Origin: Mesorhizobium sp.
GTDB taxonomy: Bacteria > Pseudomonadota > Alphaproteobacteria > Rhizobiales > Rhizobiaceae
Direction: 5' to 3'
NCBI RefSeq assembly: GCF_017306545.1
Contig: NZ_JAFKID010000042.1
Location: forward strand, 1-37,908
DNA length: 37,908 bases
Part shown: positions 7,663 to 16,291 of the stretch, piece by piece
How positions within the stretch are numbered: position 1 is the first letter of the stretch
Layout of the letters: each line of letters starts with the position of its first letter
Made by a program: the position numbers and the translations under genes
The notes under the pieces: generated by a model
What the model was told of the DNA's origin: nothing
The model's database searches: none
The model's input: only the letters and a program-made list of their open reading frames with translations

Positions 7663-8829
7663 ATGGCACGCGAAGCGGTGATCGTGGGGGTCGGCGACGT
7701 TCCCCTCAAGGACGGCAGGGTGGTCGGCGGCGGCTCTGTGCTCCAGGTTCAGGCGCGCGCTGCCAAGGCGGCGCTCGACGACGCCGGTATCCCGATGCGC
7801 CACGTCGATGGGCTTCTGGTGGCCGGCCTCTGGGGCGTGCCGGGGCCGGGGCAGTTGCCGTCGGTGACGCTCGGCGAATATCTCGGCATCCATCCGCGCT
7901 TCGCCGACAACACCAACATCGGCGGCTCGGCCTTCGAGGCGCATGTCGCCCATGCCGCCATGGCGATCGAGAAGGGCTATTGCGACGTCGCCCTCATCGT
8001 CTACGGCTCGACGCAAAAGAGCGAGCGCAGCCGCACGCTCGGCGGCCGCCCGCCGATTCTCACCATGCAGTTCGAGAACGTCTGGGGCATTCCCCAGCCG
8101 GTCGGCGGCTATGCCCTTGCCGCGCGCCGGCACATGCACGAGTTCGGCACCACTGAGGAACAGCTTGCCGAGATCGCCGTGGCGACGCGCAAATGGGCGA
8201 GCCTCAATCCGGCCGCGACCATGCGCGAGCCGATCGCCATCGACGACGTGATGAACTCGACCAGGATATCCGATCCGCTCAAGCTCCTGGATTGCTGCCT
8301 GGTCACCGACGGCGCCGGCGCGGTGGTCATGACCACGGCCGAGAACGCCAGGGCGCATGGCGCCAGGGCGATCCATATCCGCGGCTATGGTGAGGCGCAC
8401 ACGCACTGGTCGATCGGCGCCATGCCCGACCTGGCGCGGCTCACGGCCGCCGAGATGGCGTCAAGGCGGGCCTTCGAGATGGCCGGCATCGGCCATGACG
8501 CCATCGATCTCGTCGAGTGCTACGATTCCTTCACCATCACGGTGCTGATGACGCTGGAAGCGCTCGGCTTCTGCAAGCGCGGCGAGGGCGGCGCCTTCGT
8601 CTCCGGCCAGCGCACGGCGCCCGGCGGCGCCTTCCCGCTCAACACCAACGGCGGCGGACTGTCCTATTGCCATCCGGGCATGTACGGCATCTTCCTTCTG
8701 GTGGAGGCGGTGCGTCAGCTGCGCGGCGAGGCCGGCGAGCGGCAGGTCGCGGATCTGGCGACGGCGCTCGTCCACGGAACCGGCGGCACGCTGTCGTCCG
8801 GCGCCACCGTCATCCTTTCCAACAACTAG
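7663..8829 (+). CDS. Thiolase-fold protein of the SCP-x/Ltp2 type, probable CoA-ester aldolase or lyase
   Basis: A 388-residue thiolase-superfamily protein starting at ATG 7663, after AGAGGA. The usual nucleophilic Cys loop (NxCxSG) reads NTNIGGSAFEAHVAHA, so the acyl-accepting Cys is missing. The C-terminal half has LVECYDSFTITVLMTLEALGF with Y287 and NTNGGGLSYCHPGMYG with Y335, in the region where Ltp2-type steroid side-chain aldolases are reported to use tyrosines (from memory). The partner DUF35 gene is next, as expected for Ltp2-type enzymes that require a DUF35 domain. I infer retro-aldol cleavage of a 3-hydroxyacyl-CoA. A Claisen thiolase is less likely without the Cys. Confidence 0.82.
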   Translation: MAREAVIVGVGDVPLKDGRVVGGGSVLQVQARAAKAALDDAGIPMRHVDGLLVAGLWGVPGPGQLPSVTLGEYLGIHPRFADNTNIGGSAFEAHVAHAAMAIEKGYCDVALIVYGSTQKSERSRTLGGRPPILTMQFENVWGIPQPVGGYALAARRHMHEFGTTEEQLAEIAVATRKWASLNPAATMREPIAIDDVMNSTRISDPLKLLDCCLVTDGAGAVVMTTAENARAHGARAIHIRGYGEAHTHWSIGAMPDLARLTAAEMASRRAFEMAGIGHDAIDLVECYDSFTITVLMTLEALGFCKRGEGGAFVSGQRTAPGGAFPLNTNGGGLSYCHPGMYGIFLLVEAVRQLRGEAGERQVADLATALVHGTGGTLSSGATVILSNN

Positions 8830-8840
8830 GGCGCAGCGCG

Positions 8841-9257
8841 ATGAGCGAAGTCTACGAGAAGCCGCAGCCCGTCATCGATCCGGGCACCAAGCCGTTCTGG
8901 GACGCGGCGCGCGAGCACCGGCTGTCGATCCCGCGCTGCCGTTCCTGCGGCAAGCATCACTTCTATCCGCGCGAACTGTGCCCGCACTGCCATTCGGACG
9001 ACCTTGAATGGACCGACGTCGGCGGCAAGGGAGAGGTCTATTCCTATACCATCGCGCGCAAGCCCGCCGGTCCCGTCTTCGCGGCGGACGTTCCCTACGT
9101 CATCGCCATGATCGTCCTGGACGAGGGGCCGCGCATGCTGACGAATATCGTGACCGAAGACGTGGAGAAAGTGCGTATCGGCGACCGGGTCACGGTCCGG
9201 TTCGACGACGTGACGCCCGAACTGACCTTGCCGAAATTCACGCTGGACAAGGATTGA
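8841..9257 (+). CDS. DUF35 Zn-ribbon/OB-fold protein, partner of the thiolase-fold protein
   Basis: A 138-residue protein starting at ATG 8841. It opens with a helical KPFWDAAREHRLSIPRC segment, then a rubredoxin-like zinc ribbon with C33-x2-C36-x10-C47-x2-C50, and an OB-fold (GKGEVYSYTIARKPAGPVF to VRIGDRVTVRFDDV). DUF35 proteins bind acyl-CoA and assemble with thiolase-like enzymes (ChsH2 C-terminal domain with Ltp2; archaeal HMG-CoA synthase/thiolase complexes). It sits 11 bases after the thiolase-fold gene, and here it is a free-standing protein rather than fused to MaoC. Confidence 0.9.
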   Translation: MSEVYEKPQPVIDPGTKPFWDAAREHRLSIPRCRSCGKHHFYPRELCPHCHSDDLEWTDVGGKGEVYSYTIARKPAGPVFAADVPYVIAMIVLDEGPRMLTNIVTEDVEKVRIGDRVTVRFDDVTPELTLPKFTLDKD

Positions 9258-9258
9258 C

Positions 9259-10494
9259 ATGAATACGGCGCTCATCCCGGAAGAAGTCGTCCAGATCGGC
9301 GAAAGCCTCATCCGCTTCGTCGACCGCGAGGTCGCGCCGATCGAGGCCGCCAACCAGGCGGTCCTCTCGTCGGAACGGACGATCTTCGACGAGCGCGGCC
9401 GCTTCACCGCCGAAGTGGAGGCGTTGCGCCGCCAGGTGCGGATGAAGTCGGCCGAGGCCGGTTTCTACACCATGCTCGGCCCGCAGGAGATCGGCGGCGG
9501 CGGACTCGGCCCGCTGGCGGCGGTCTATCTGAACGCGGTGCTGTCGGCCCATTGCGGGCCGGGCCGGCCGCTCATCCATCCGGTGGTCATTCCGTCCCCT
9601 TTCACCAACGGCCTGTCGCCGGTTCTCGCCGCGCTCGACCCGTCGCTGCGCGACCGCTACCTGCCGCAGCTCGGCTCCGGCGACAAGACGCTGTGCTTCG
9701 GCCTGTCCGAGCCGGACGCCGGCTCCGACGTCTTCGCCATGAAGACGCGCGCCGTGCGCGACGGCGACGACTGGGTCGTCACCGGCTCGAAGCAGTGGAT
9801 CACCAACGGCCCCTACGCCGACTACGCCATGATCTTCGCCATCACCGATCCGGAGCTCGTGGCGCAGCGCAAGGGCGGCATCACCGGTTTTTTCGTCGAC
9901 ACGAAATGGCCGGGCTTCGACGTCGTCTCGACCATCCCGATCATGGGGCAGCTCGGCGCCGAGATCGGCATCCTGTCCTTCGACGGGCTCAGGGTTCCCG
10001 ACACGCACCGGCTCGGACAGGTGAACGAGGGGCTGAAGGTCGCCCTGAAGGGCGTCAACACCGGCCGCCTCGGCCTTTCCGCCACCTGCATCGGCTTGGC
10101 CCGCTGGGCGCTGGTGCAGGCGGTCGAGTATGCCAAGGTGCGCAAGACCTTCGGAAAGCCCATCGGCGACCATCAGGCCGTGCAGATCCTGCTCGCGGAG
10201 AGCGCGGCCGAAATCTACGCCGCCGAGACCATGCTGGTGGACTGTGCGCTGAAGCTTGAGCGCGGCGCGCGGGCGCTGGCCGAGACGTCCATGGTCAAGC
10301 TCCACTGCACCGACGCAGCCAACCGCGTCTTCGACCGCTGCATGCAGGTGCACGGCGGCATGGGCCTGACCAACGAACTGCGACTCGAAGCGGGCTACCG
10401 CTTCACCCGATCCATGCGCATTCCAGACGGCACCAGCGAGATCCAGCGGCGCACAATCGCCCGTGACCTGCTGGCGCACGGGGTGAATTTCTGA
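9259..10494 (+). CDS. Acyl-CoA dehydrogenase with Asp at the catalytic-base position
   Basis: A 411-residue acyl-CoA dehydrogenase starting at ATG 9259, one base after the DUF35 stop. Landmarks: FGLSEPDAGSDVFAMKTRAV, KQWITNGPYADYAMI, VRKTFGKPIGDHQAVQILLAE, QVHGGMGLTNELRLE. At the medium-chain Glu376 position the motif is IPDGTSEIQ, so D390 takes the place of the usual Glu, and no acidic residue occupies the isovaleryl-type position (GRLGLSAT). Asp can serve as base in some divergent family members (ACAD10/11-like). It probably acts on a bulky acyl-CoA, reducing ETF. The long N-terminal arm with FDERGRFTAEVEALRRQVR distinguishes it from its three paralogues here. Confidence 0.9.
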   Translation: MNTALIPEEVVQIGESLIRFVDREVAPIEAANQAVLSSERTIFDERGRFTAEVEALRRQVRMKSAEAGFYTMLGPQEIGGGGLGPLAAVYLNAVLSAHCGPGRPLIHPVVIPSPFTNGLSPVLAALDPSLRDRYLPQLGSGDKTLCFGLSEPDAGSDVFAMKTRAVRDGDDWVVTGSKQWITNGPYADYAMIFAITDPELVAQRKGGITGFFVDTKWPGFDVVSTIPIMGQLGAEIGILSFDGLRVPDTHRLGQVNEGLKVALKGVNTGRLGLSATCIGLARWALVQAVEYAKVRKTFGKPIGDHQAVQILLAESAAEIYAAETMLVDCALKLERGARALAETSMVKLHCTDAANRVFDRCMQVHGGMGLTNELRLEAGYRFTRSMRIPDGTSEIQRRTIARDLLAHGVNF

Positions 10495-10502
10495 GCGATC
10501 CG

Positions 10503-12629
10503 ATGAAGCACGTCACGCATTCAACCAGCCTCGACGCCCTGTTCCGGCCGCGCTCGGTCGCCATTCTCGGCGCTTCCGACGACCCGACCCGCATTTCGGG
10601 CCGGCCGGTGCGCTACCTGCTGGAAGGCGGCTTCAAGGGGCCGCTCTACCCCGTCAATCCCAACCGCGACACCGTCCAGGGGCTGAAGGCCTACAAGACG
10701 CTGGCCGACGTGCCGGAAACGCCGGACGTGGCGCTGCTGGCGGTGCCGGCCGCGCTCACCGAGCAGGCGGTGCGCGAATGCGTGGAGAAGGGCGTCAAGG
10801 GCGCGGTGATCTTTTCCGCCGGCTATGCCGAGAGCGGCGAAGAGGGCCTCGCCATCCAGAAGCGCATCGCCGACGTGGCGCGCGCCGGCGGCCTCAGGCT
10901 GCTCGGCCCCAACTGCCTCGGCATCTTCAACCCGCAGATCGGCTTTTTCGGCACCTTCACCCAGTCGCTCGACAAGGAAATGCCCGGTCCCGGCCCGCTC
11001 GGCATCGTCAGCCAGTCGGGCGCATACGGCTCGCACATCGCCTATCTCGCCCGCCAGCGCGGCATCGGCATCAACTACTGGATCACCACCGGCAACGAGG
11101 CCGACGTCGACGTCGCCGAGAGCCTCGAATGGATGGCTGCGCAGGACGACGTCAAGGTCATCATGGCCTATGTCGAGGGCGTGCGCGACGGCGAGCGCTT
11201 CCGCCGCGCGCTGGCGCTGGCGCAGGCCAACCGCAAGCCGATCGTCATGATGAAGGTCGGCCGCTCCGAGATCGGCGCCAGGGCCGCATCCTCCCACACC
11301 GCCTCGCTGGCCGGCTCGGACGCGATCTACGACGCGCTTTTCCGCCAGTACGGCGTGCATCGCGCCGCCACCACGCAGGAGCAGATCGACATCGCCTATG
11401 CCTGCGCGCGCGGGATCTTCCCGAAGGGCGACAAGCTCGGCGTCGTCACTTTGTCGGGCGGCGCCGGCGTGCTGATTTCCGACGCCGCCGAGCGCTACGG
11501 CCTTGACGTGGCGCCGATGCCGGAAGCCGCGCAGACGACGCTCAAGGCGCTCCTGCCTTTCGCCACCGTCGCCAATCCCGTCGACACGACGGCGCAGGCG
11601 TTGAACGACATGAACCTGCTCGCCCGCAACATGGAGGTCATCCTCGACCAGGGCGGCTACGACGCGCTGCTCGGCTTCTTCTCCACCGTGCCCAACACGC
11701 GCACGCTGTCGGGGCCGCTGCGCGACGCCATCGCCAAGGGCTGCGAGCGCTTCCCCGACCGGCTGATCGCGCTGGAGATGGTGGCCGACGCGGCGGTGGT
11801 GAAGGACTACGAAGAGGCCGGCTTCCTGGTTTTCGAGGACGCCGACCGCGCCGTCGCGGCGCTCGCGGCTCTGGTGCGCTTCAGCCGTGCGTTCGACCGC
11901 GCGCAGGCGGTGCCCGCCGTTCCCGCCGCCGCTCCGCTCGCCGGCACCGCATTGTCGGAACATGCCGCCAAGGCGCTGCTCGCCCAGGCCGGCATCCCCT
12001 TCCTCGCCGAGCGGATGGCGGCGGATGCCCGTGCCGCCGGCGAAGCCGCGGACGCCATCGGCTATCCGGTGGTCCTGAAGATCGTCTCGCCCGACATCGA
12101 GCATAAGACCGAGATCGGCGGCGTGCTGGTCGGCGTCGCCCACCGCGCTGGCGTCGAGGCCGGATTCGCAACCCTGATGGAGCGCGCTGCCGGCCATCGG
12201 CCGGACGCCAGGATCGAGGGCGTTCTGGTCGCGCCGATGGCGGGCAAGGGCGTCGAGGTGATCGTCGGCGTTTCGCGCGACCCGGTTTTCGGGCCGGCGG
12301 TGATGTTCGGCCTCGGCGGCGTCCATGTCGAGGTGCTGAAGGACGTCACCTTCCGCCTGGCGCCGTTCGGACGCGACGAGGCTGAGCGCATGATCGACGA
12401 AATCCGCGGCCGGGCGCTGCTGTCGGGCGTGCGCGGCGCGGCGCCGGCGGACGTCGACGCGCTGGCTGAGCTTCTGGTCAAGGTCTCGGAATTCGCCGCC
12501 GCACACCGCGACGACGTCGAGACGATCGACCTGAACCCGGTCGTCGCGCTGGCCGCGGGCGAAGGCGTCGTGGCGCTGGACGCGCTGGTGGTGCCGCGCG
12601 CGGCGGATCGAGCCGGCATCGAAGCGTGA
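10503..12629 (+). CDS. NDP-forming acyl-CoA synthetase (acetate-CoA ligase family, fused)
   Basis: A 708-residue fusion in the usual order: CoA-binding domain (residues about 10-105, FRPRSVAILGASDDPTRISG), succinyl-CoA-ligase-like domain (about 150-460, GIVSQSGAYGSHIAYLARQR) and ATP-grasp domain (about 485-690, GYPVVLKIVSPDIEHKTEIGG). The phosphorylated His is H265 in ASSHTASLAGSD. Family members interconvert acyl-CoA + ADP + Pi and acid + CoA + ATP. It starts at ATG 10503, eight bases after the dehydrogenase stop, with only a weak ribosome site. As last gene of the operon it could activate the substrate or harvest ATP from a released acyl-CoA. Which acyl group is unknown. Confidence 0.9.
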   Translation: MKHVTHSTSLDALFRPRSVAILGASDDPTRISGRPVRYLLEGGFKGPLYPVNPNRDTVQGLKAYKTLADVPETPDVALLAVPAALTEQAVRECVEKGVKGAVIFSAGYAESGEEGLAIQKRIADVARAGGLRLLGPNCLGIFNPQIGFFGTFTQSLDKEMPGPGPLGIVSQSGAYGSHIAYLARQRGIGINYWITTGNEADVDVAESLEWMAAQDDVKVIMAYVEGVRDGERFRRALALAQANRKPIVMMKVGRSEIGARAASSHTASLAGSDAIYDALFRQYGVHRAATTQEQIDIAYACARGIFPKGDKLGVVTLSGGAGVLISDAAERYGLDVAPMPEAAQTTLKALLPFATVANPVDTTAQALNDMNLLARNMEVILDQGGYDALLGFFSTVPNTRTLSGPLRDAIAKGCERFPDRLIALEMVADAAVVKDYEEAGFLVFEDADRAVAALAALVRFSRAFDRAQAVPAVPAAAPLAGTALSEHAAKALLAQAGIPFLAERMAADARAAGEAADAIGYPVVLKIVSPDIEHKTEIGGVLVGVAHRAGVEAGFATLMERAAGHRPDARIEGVLVAPMAGKGVEVIVGVSRDPVFGPAVMFGLGGVHVEVLKDVTFRLAPFGRDEAERMIDEIRGRALLSGVRGAAPADVDALAELLVKVSEFAAAHRDDVETIDLNPVVALAAGEGVVALDALVVPRAADRAGIEA

Positions 12630-12643
12630 AACCGATGTTTGGA

Positions 12644-12679
12644 TTGACTATTTTTCTAACAATAGTTAGAAAAATAAAG
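12644..12679 (+). promoter_or_regulatory. Operator site D (12-bp perfect palindrome) inside a predicted promoter
   Basis: Bases 12649-12676 form a perfect inverted repeat with 12-base arms (TATTTTTCTAAC and its complement) around AATA, the best match in the window to CTAAC-N4-GTTAG. TTGACT (12644-12649) and TAGAAA (12667-12672), 17 bases apart, make a plausible promoter for the genes from 12712 to 19551, with the palindrome filling the spacer and entering the -10. The arms are AT-rich with no GC stem, so an intrinsic terminator for the upstream gene is unlikely. TetR-family control is inferred. Confidence 0.7.
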
Positions 12680-12711
12680 GGCTGCAGCGGCGGCAAGCAC
12701 GGGAGAGACCC

Positions 12712-13512
12712 ATGGACGTGGATTATTCGGGCTACAAGTACTTTCTGTTCGAGAAGCAGGGCCGCACCATGACGGTGACGATGAACCGGCCCGACCAGCT
12801 CAACGCCATGACCTGGGACATGCACGAGGAAAGCTCGCGCGTCTTCTACGACCTCGGCATGGACCATTCCATCGACGTGGTGATCTTCACCGGCGCCGGC
12901 CGTGCCTTCTCGGCCGGCGGCGACATCGCCGGCATGAAGATGATGTACGAAGATACCGAGATGTTCGACCGCTCGATCAACGAGGCCAAGAAGGTGGTCT
13001 TCGGCATCCTCGACTGCGAGAAGGTCATCATCGCCAAGGTGAACGGCGACGCCGTCGGCCTCGGCGCCACCATGGCGCTGTTCTGCGACATCATCATCGC
13101 GGCCGACCATGCGCGCTTCGGCGACCCCCATGTCCGGGTCGGCCTGGCGGCGGGCGACGGCGGCGCGGTGATCTGGCCGCAGGCGATCGGCTACGCCAAG
13201 GCCAAGGAATACCTGCTGACGGGCGACCTCATCAACGCCAGGGACGCCGAGGCGATGGGGCTCATCAACTACGCCGTGCCTGCCGCCGAGCTGGACGAGC
13301 GCGTCGACGCCTTCGCCAAAAAGATCGGCGGCGGCGCCATGAAGTCGATCAAATACACCAAGACTGCGATCAACGTCGGCCTGAAGCAGCTCGCCCACAC
13401 CATGATGGACACCTGCATGGCCTACGAGGCGCTGACCAACCGCAGCCAGGACCACCTGGAGGCGATCAACGCGTTCTCGCAGAAGCGCAAGCCGAAGTTC
13501 ACCGGTCTCTGA
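12712..13512 (+). CDS. Crotonase-fold protein lacking both classical hydratase glutamates
   Basis: A 266-residue enoyl-CoA hydratase/isomerase-family protein starting at ATG 12712 (GGGAGAG upstream). The fold markers are present: MNRPDQLNAM, the CoA oxyanion segment AFSAGGDIAGMK and the second oxyanion loop NGDAVGLGATMALFCD. Aligned by eye to rat mitochondrial hydratase, Glu144 is T120 and Glu164 is H140 (FGDPHVRVGLAAGDGG). Simple hydration by the two-Glu mechanism is therefore unlikely. Other crotonase chemistries (isomerisation, C-C bond hydrolysis, hydration using other residues) are possible. It is the first gene of the operator-D operon. Confidence 0.85.
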   Translation: MDVDYSGYKYFLFEKQGRTMTVTMNRPDQLNAMTWDMHEESSRVFYDLGMDHSIDVVIFTGAGRAFSAGGDIAGMKMMYEDTEMFDRSINEAKKVVFGILDCEKVIIAKVNGDAVGLGATMALFCDIIIAADHARFGDPHVRVGLAAGDGGAVIWPQAIGYAKAKEYLLTGDLINARDAEAMGLINYAVPAAELDERVDAFAKKIGGGAMKSIKYTKTAINVGLKQLAHTMMDTCMAYEALTNRSQDHLEAINAFSQKRKPKFTGL

Positions 13513-13534
13513 CCGGCAGCCAGGGAGGCAGGAT

Positions 13535-14698
13535 ATGGATTTCGGCGAGCCCGAGCACATCGCTATGCTGCGCGACAGCATCCGCCGGATGCTGGACCGT
13601 CACGCCACGCGCGAGATGATGGCCAAATGGGACGAGGCGGACAAGGTTCCGCGCTCGCTGATGGGGCCGATCACCGAACTCGGCGTCTGCGGCATGACCA
13701 TTCCGGAAGAGTATGGCGGCCTCGGCCGCGACATCCTCGCCACCATGGTCACGGTCGAGGAACTGTCGCGGCGCTCCATGGTGATCGCCACGCTCTACCT
13801 GATGAATTCGTGCTACGGCTCGATGAACATCCTCGCCTCCGGCAGCGAGGAGCAGAAGAGCCGGCTGCTGCCCAGGCTCGCCAACGGCGAGCTGCTCTTC
13901 GCCTACGGCCTGTCCGAGCCGGACGTCGGCTCCGACCTCGCCAGCGTCAAGACGCGCGCCGAGCGGCGCGGCGACACCGTCGTCGTCAACGGCTACAAGC
14001 GCTGGTGCTCCGGCGCCGAGAACGCCGACTACATCTACGCGCTGGTGCGCTCGGGCGAACCGGACGCCCGCTACAAGAATCTTTCGATCGTGCTCATCCC
14101 GCCGACCGCCAAGGGCGTGACGCTGACGCACATCCCGGCGCTCGGCGCGCGCGGCCTCAACACCAACGACGTGACGCTCGACAATGTCGAGATCCCGATC
14201 GCGGACGTTGTCGGCGGCGAGGACGGCTGGAACCAGGGCTGGTCGAAGCTCGCCGGCCCGGCGCTCGAGGTGGAGAAGCTGGAAGTCGCCGCCATGGCGC
14301 TCGGCATCGCCGCGCAGGCGGTGGACGACGCCTGGGAATACGCCCAGACGCGCAGCCAGTTCGGCAAGCGCATCTGCTCCCACCAGTCGATCCGCCACAT
14401 GCTGGCCGACGTCCAGACCAAGCTCGCATCCGCCCGGCTGATGCTCTACCGGGGCTGCTGGCTGGCCGACAACGGCCTGCCGTGCTCGGTCGAGACGTCG
14501 ATGGCGAAGATGTATGTGTGCGAGACGGGCCTCGACATCGTGCTGACCTGCCAGAAAGTGATGGGCGCCTACGGCTACGCCAAGGGCTTCGACATGGAGC
14601 GCCATGTGCGCGACATGCTGCTGATGCCGATCATCGGCGGCTCGACGGCGATCCAGAAGAACAACATCGCGAACCGCATGGGCCTGCCGAAGGCCTGA
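13535..14698 (+). CDS. Acyl-CoA dehydrogenase (Glu at the isovaleryl-type position)
   Basis: A 387-residue acyl-CoA dehydrogenase starting at ATG 13535 after AGGGAGG. It has YGLSEPDVGSDLASVKTRAE, KRWCSGAENADYIYALV, TRSQFGKRICSHQSIRHMLAD and a C-terminal MPIIGGSTAIQKNNIA. The medium-chain-type Glu is Gly here (G368), but E247 in LEVEKLEV aligns with Glu254 of isovaleryl-CoA dehydrogenase by exact spacing to the RSQFG motif. It is predicted to dehydrogenate a branched or cyclic acyl-CoA, feeding ETF. It lies 22 bases after the crotonase and 30 before the ligase, in one operon. Confidence 0.9.
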   Translation: MDFGEPEHIAMLRDSIRRMLDRHATREMMAKWDEADKVPRSLMGPITELGVCGMTIPEEYGGLGRDILATMVTVEELSRRSMVIATLYLMNSCYGSMNILASGSEEQKSRLLPRLANGELLFAYGLSEPDVGSDLASVKTRAERRGDTVVVNGYKRWCSGAENADYIYALVRSGEPDARYKNLSIVLIPPTAKGVTLTHIPALGARGLNTNDVTLDNVEIPIADVVGGEDGWNQGWSKLAGPALEVEKLEVAAMALGIAAQAVDDAWEYAQTRSQFGKRICSHQSIRHMLADVQTKLASARLMLYRGCWLADNGLPCSVETSMAKMYVCETGLDIVLTCQKVMGAYGYAKGFDMERHVRDMLLMPIIGGSTAIQKNNIANRMGLPKA

Positions 14699-14728
14699 GC
14701 CGGGCGGATCGCCGAGGGAGGAACCGAG

Positions 14729-16291
14729 ATGATCGAGACGGTTGGCGACGTGTTGCGCAACAACGCGCACAAGTTCCCGCACGAGACCGCCTATTCCTAT
14801 CACGGACGGAGCGTGACCTTCGCCGGCCATCTGGAGCGCGGCAACAGGCTGGCCTCGGCCCTGTGGAATCGCGGGATCAGGCGCCAGGACCGCGTCTCGA
14901 TCCTGGCGCAGAACACCGTCGAGTTCATGGAATGCTACGCGGCCTGCGAGCTTGCCGGCTACATCGCGGCCACGGTGAACTGGCGGCTGGCGCCGCCGGA
15001 GATCGCCTACATCCTCACCGATTCGTCGCCGCGCGTGCTGATCTTCGAGGCGCAGTACGCCGCCGCCATCGAGCAGATCCGCGACAAGCTCGGCTTCGTC
15101 GAGCTGTTCGTCTGCTTCGGCGGGCCCGTGCCCGACTGGGCGCAGGACTACGAGGCGCTGTTGGACTCCGGCGACCCCGCCGGCGCGCCGACGCGGCCGC
15201 TGCCGGACGAGATCATGCATCTCATCTATACCTCCGGCACGACCGGCCGGCCCAAGGGCGTCATGCGAACGCACCGCGCCGAGATCGCGGTGGCGATCCT
15301 GATGGCCACGGAGCTTGGCCTGATCGTCTCCGACAAGCTGCAATTGATGATGCCGATCTTCCATGTCGGCGCCCGTTTCCTGCAAATGGGCGTCCACATG
15401 CGCGGCGGCAGCGTCGTGCTGCATCATGACTTCAAGCCGGCCGAGATCGTCGAGACCATCGCGCGCGAGCGCGTGACCATGACGCACATGGCGCCCACCA
15501 TGGTGCAGGCGGTGCTGAACGTGCCGGGCATCGAGGAAATGGACCTCTCCTCCCTGCACACCATCTGCTATTCTGCCGCTCCCATGCCGGTGCCGCTGCT
15601 GAAGCGCGGCCTGAAGCTGCTCGGCCCGGTGTTCCTGCAACTCTACGGCATGACGGAAGGCGGCGGCACGACGCTGCACAAGCGCCAGCACAAGCCGGAC
15701 GGCACGCCGGAAGACATCAAGCGGCTGGGCTCCATCGGCCAGGCCGCGCCGAATGTCGGGCTGCGCATCGCCGACGAGGAAGGCCGCGAGCTGCCGGCCG
15801 GAGAGCCGGGCGAGATCCTGATCAACACCACCAGCCGCATGGCCGGCTACTGGAACAATTCCGCCGCCACCATCGCCGCCATCAAGGAAGGCTGGTACCA
15901 CACCGGCGACCTCGGCTATGTCGACGAGCAGGGCTTCCTCTATCTCGTCGACCGCAAGAAGGACATGATCATCTCCGGCGGCGAGAACATCTATTCGCGC
16001 GAGGTCGAGGAGGCGCTCGCCGCGCATCCGGCGGTGATGGACGTCGCCGTGATCGGCGTCAAGGACGACTATTGGGGCGAGACGGTGCGCGCCGTCGCCG
16101 TCCTCAATCCGGGCCAGACGGTCGCCGAGGCTGAGCTGATCGAGCACTGCAAGACGCTGATCGCCAGCTACAAGAAGCCGAAATCCGTGATCTTCGTCGC
16201 CGACCTGCCGCGGCTGCCGAGCGGCAAGATCAACAAGGTGGCGCTGCGCCAGGCTCATGGCGCGCCGGATGCCAAGGCGGGCTCGAAATGA
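14729..16291 (+). CDS. AMP-forming acyl-CoA ligase (ligase 1)
   Basis: A 520-residue member of the ANL superfamily, starting at ATG 14729 after GGAGG. Motifs: P-loop YTSGTTGRPKGV at 167-178, YGMTEGG, YHTGDLG, the hinge DRKKDMIISGGENIYSREVE, and K500 in LPSGKINKVAL, the lysine needed for adenylation. It activates a carboxylic acid with ATP and CoA in the cytoplasm. It is a clear paralogue of ligase 2 (21161-22753), sharing APMPVP-LLK-GLKLLGPVF and the whole C-terminal region. It overlaps the MmgE/PrpD gene by four bases. Confidence 0.93.
   Translation: MIETVGDVLRNNAHKFPHETAYSYHGRSVTFAGHLERGNRLASALWNRGIRRQDRVSILAQNTVEFMECYAACELAGYIAATVNWRLAPPEIAYILTDSSPRVLIFEAQYAAAIEQIRDKLGFVELFVCFGGPVPDWAQDYEALLDSGDPAGAPTRPLPDEIMHLIYTSGTTGRPKGVMRTHRAEIAVAILMATELGLIVSDKLQLMMPIFHVGARFLQMGVHMRGGSVVLHHDFKPAEIVETIARERVTMTHMAPTMVQAVLNVPGIEEMDLSSLHTICYSAAPMPVPLLKRGLKLLGPVFLQLYGMTEGGGTTLHKRQHKPDGTPEDIKRLGSIGQAAPNVGLRIADEEGRELPAGEPGEILINTTSRMAGYWNNSAATIAAIKEGWYHTGDLGYVDEQGFLYLVDRKKDMIISGGENIYSREVEEALAAHPAVMDVAVIGVKDDYWGETVRAVAVLNPGQTVAEAELIEHCKTLIASYKKPKSVIFVADLPRLPSGKINKVALRQAHGAPDAKAGSK

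Noticed and set aside
12649-12676. The perfect palindrome as an intrinsic terminator of the NDP-forming ligase gene
   Set aside because: The stem is almost entirely A/T outside the CTAAC arms, and the same core motif occurs at the other promoters, so an operator is the better reading.
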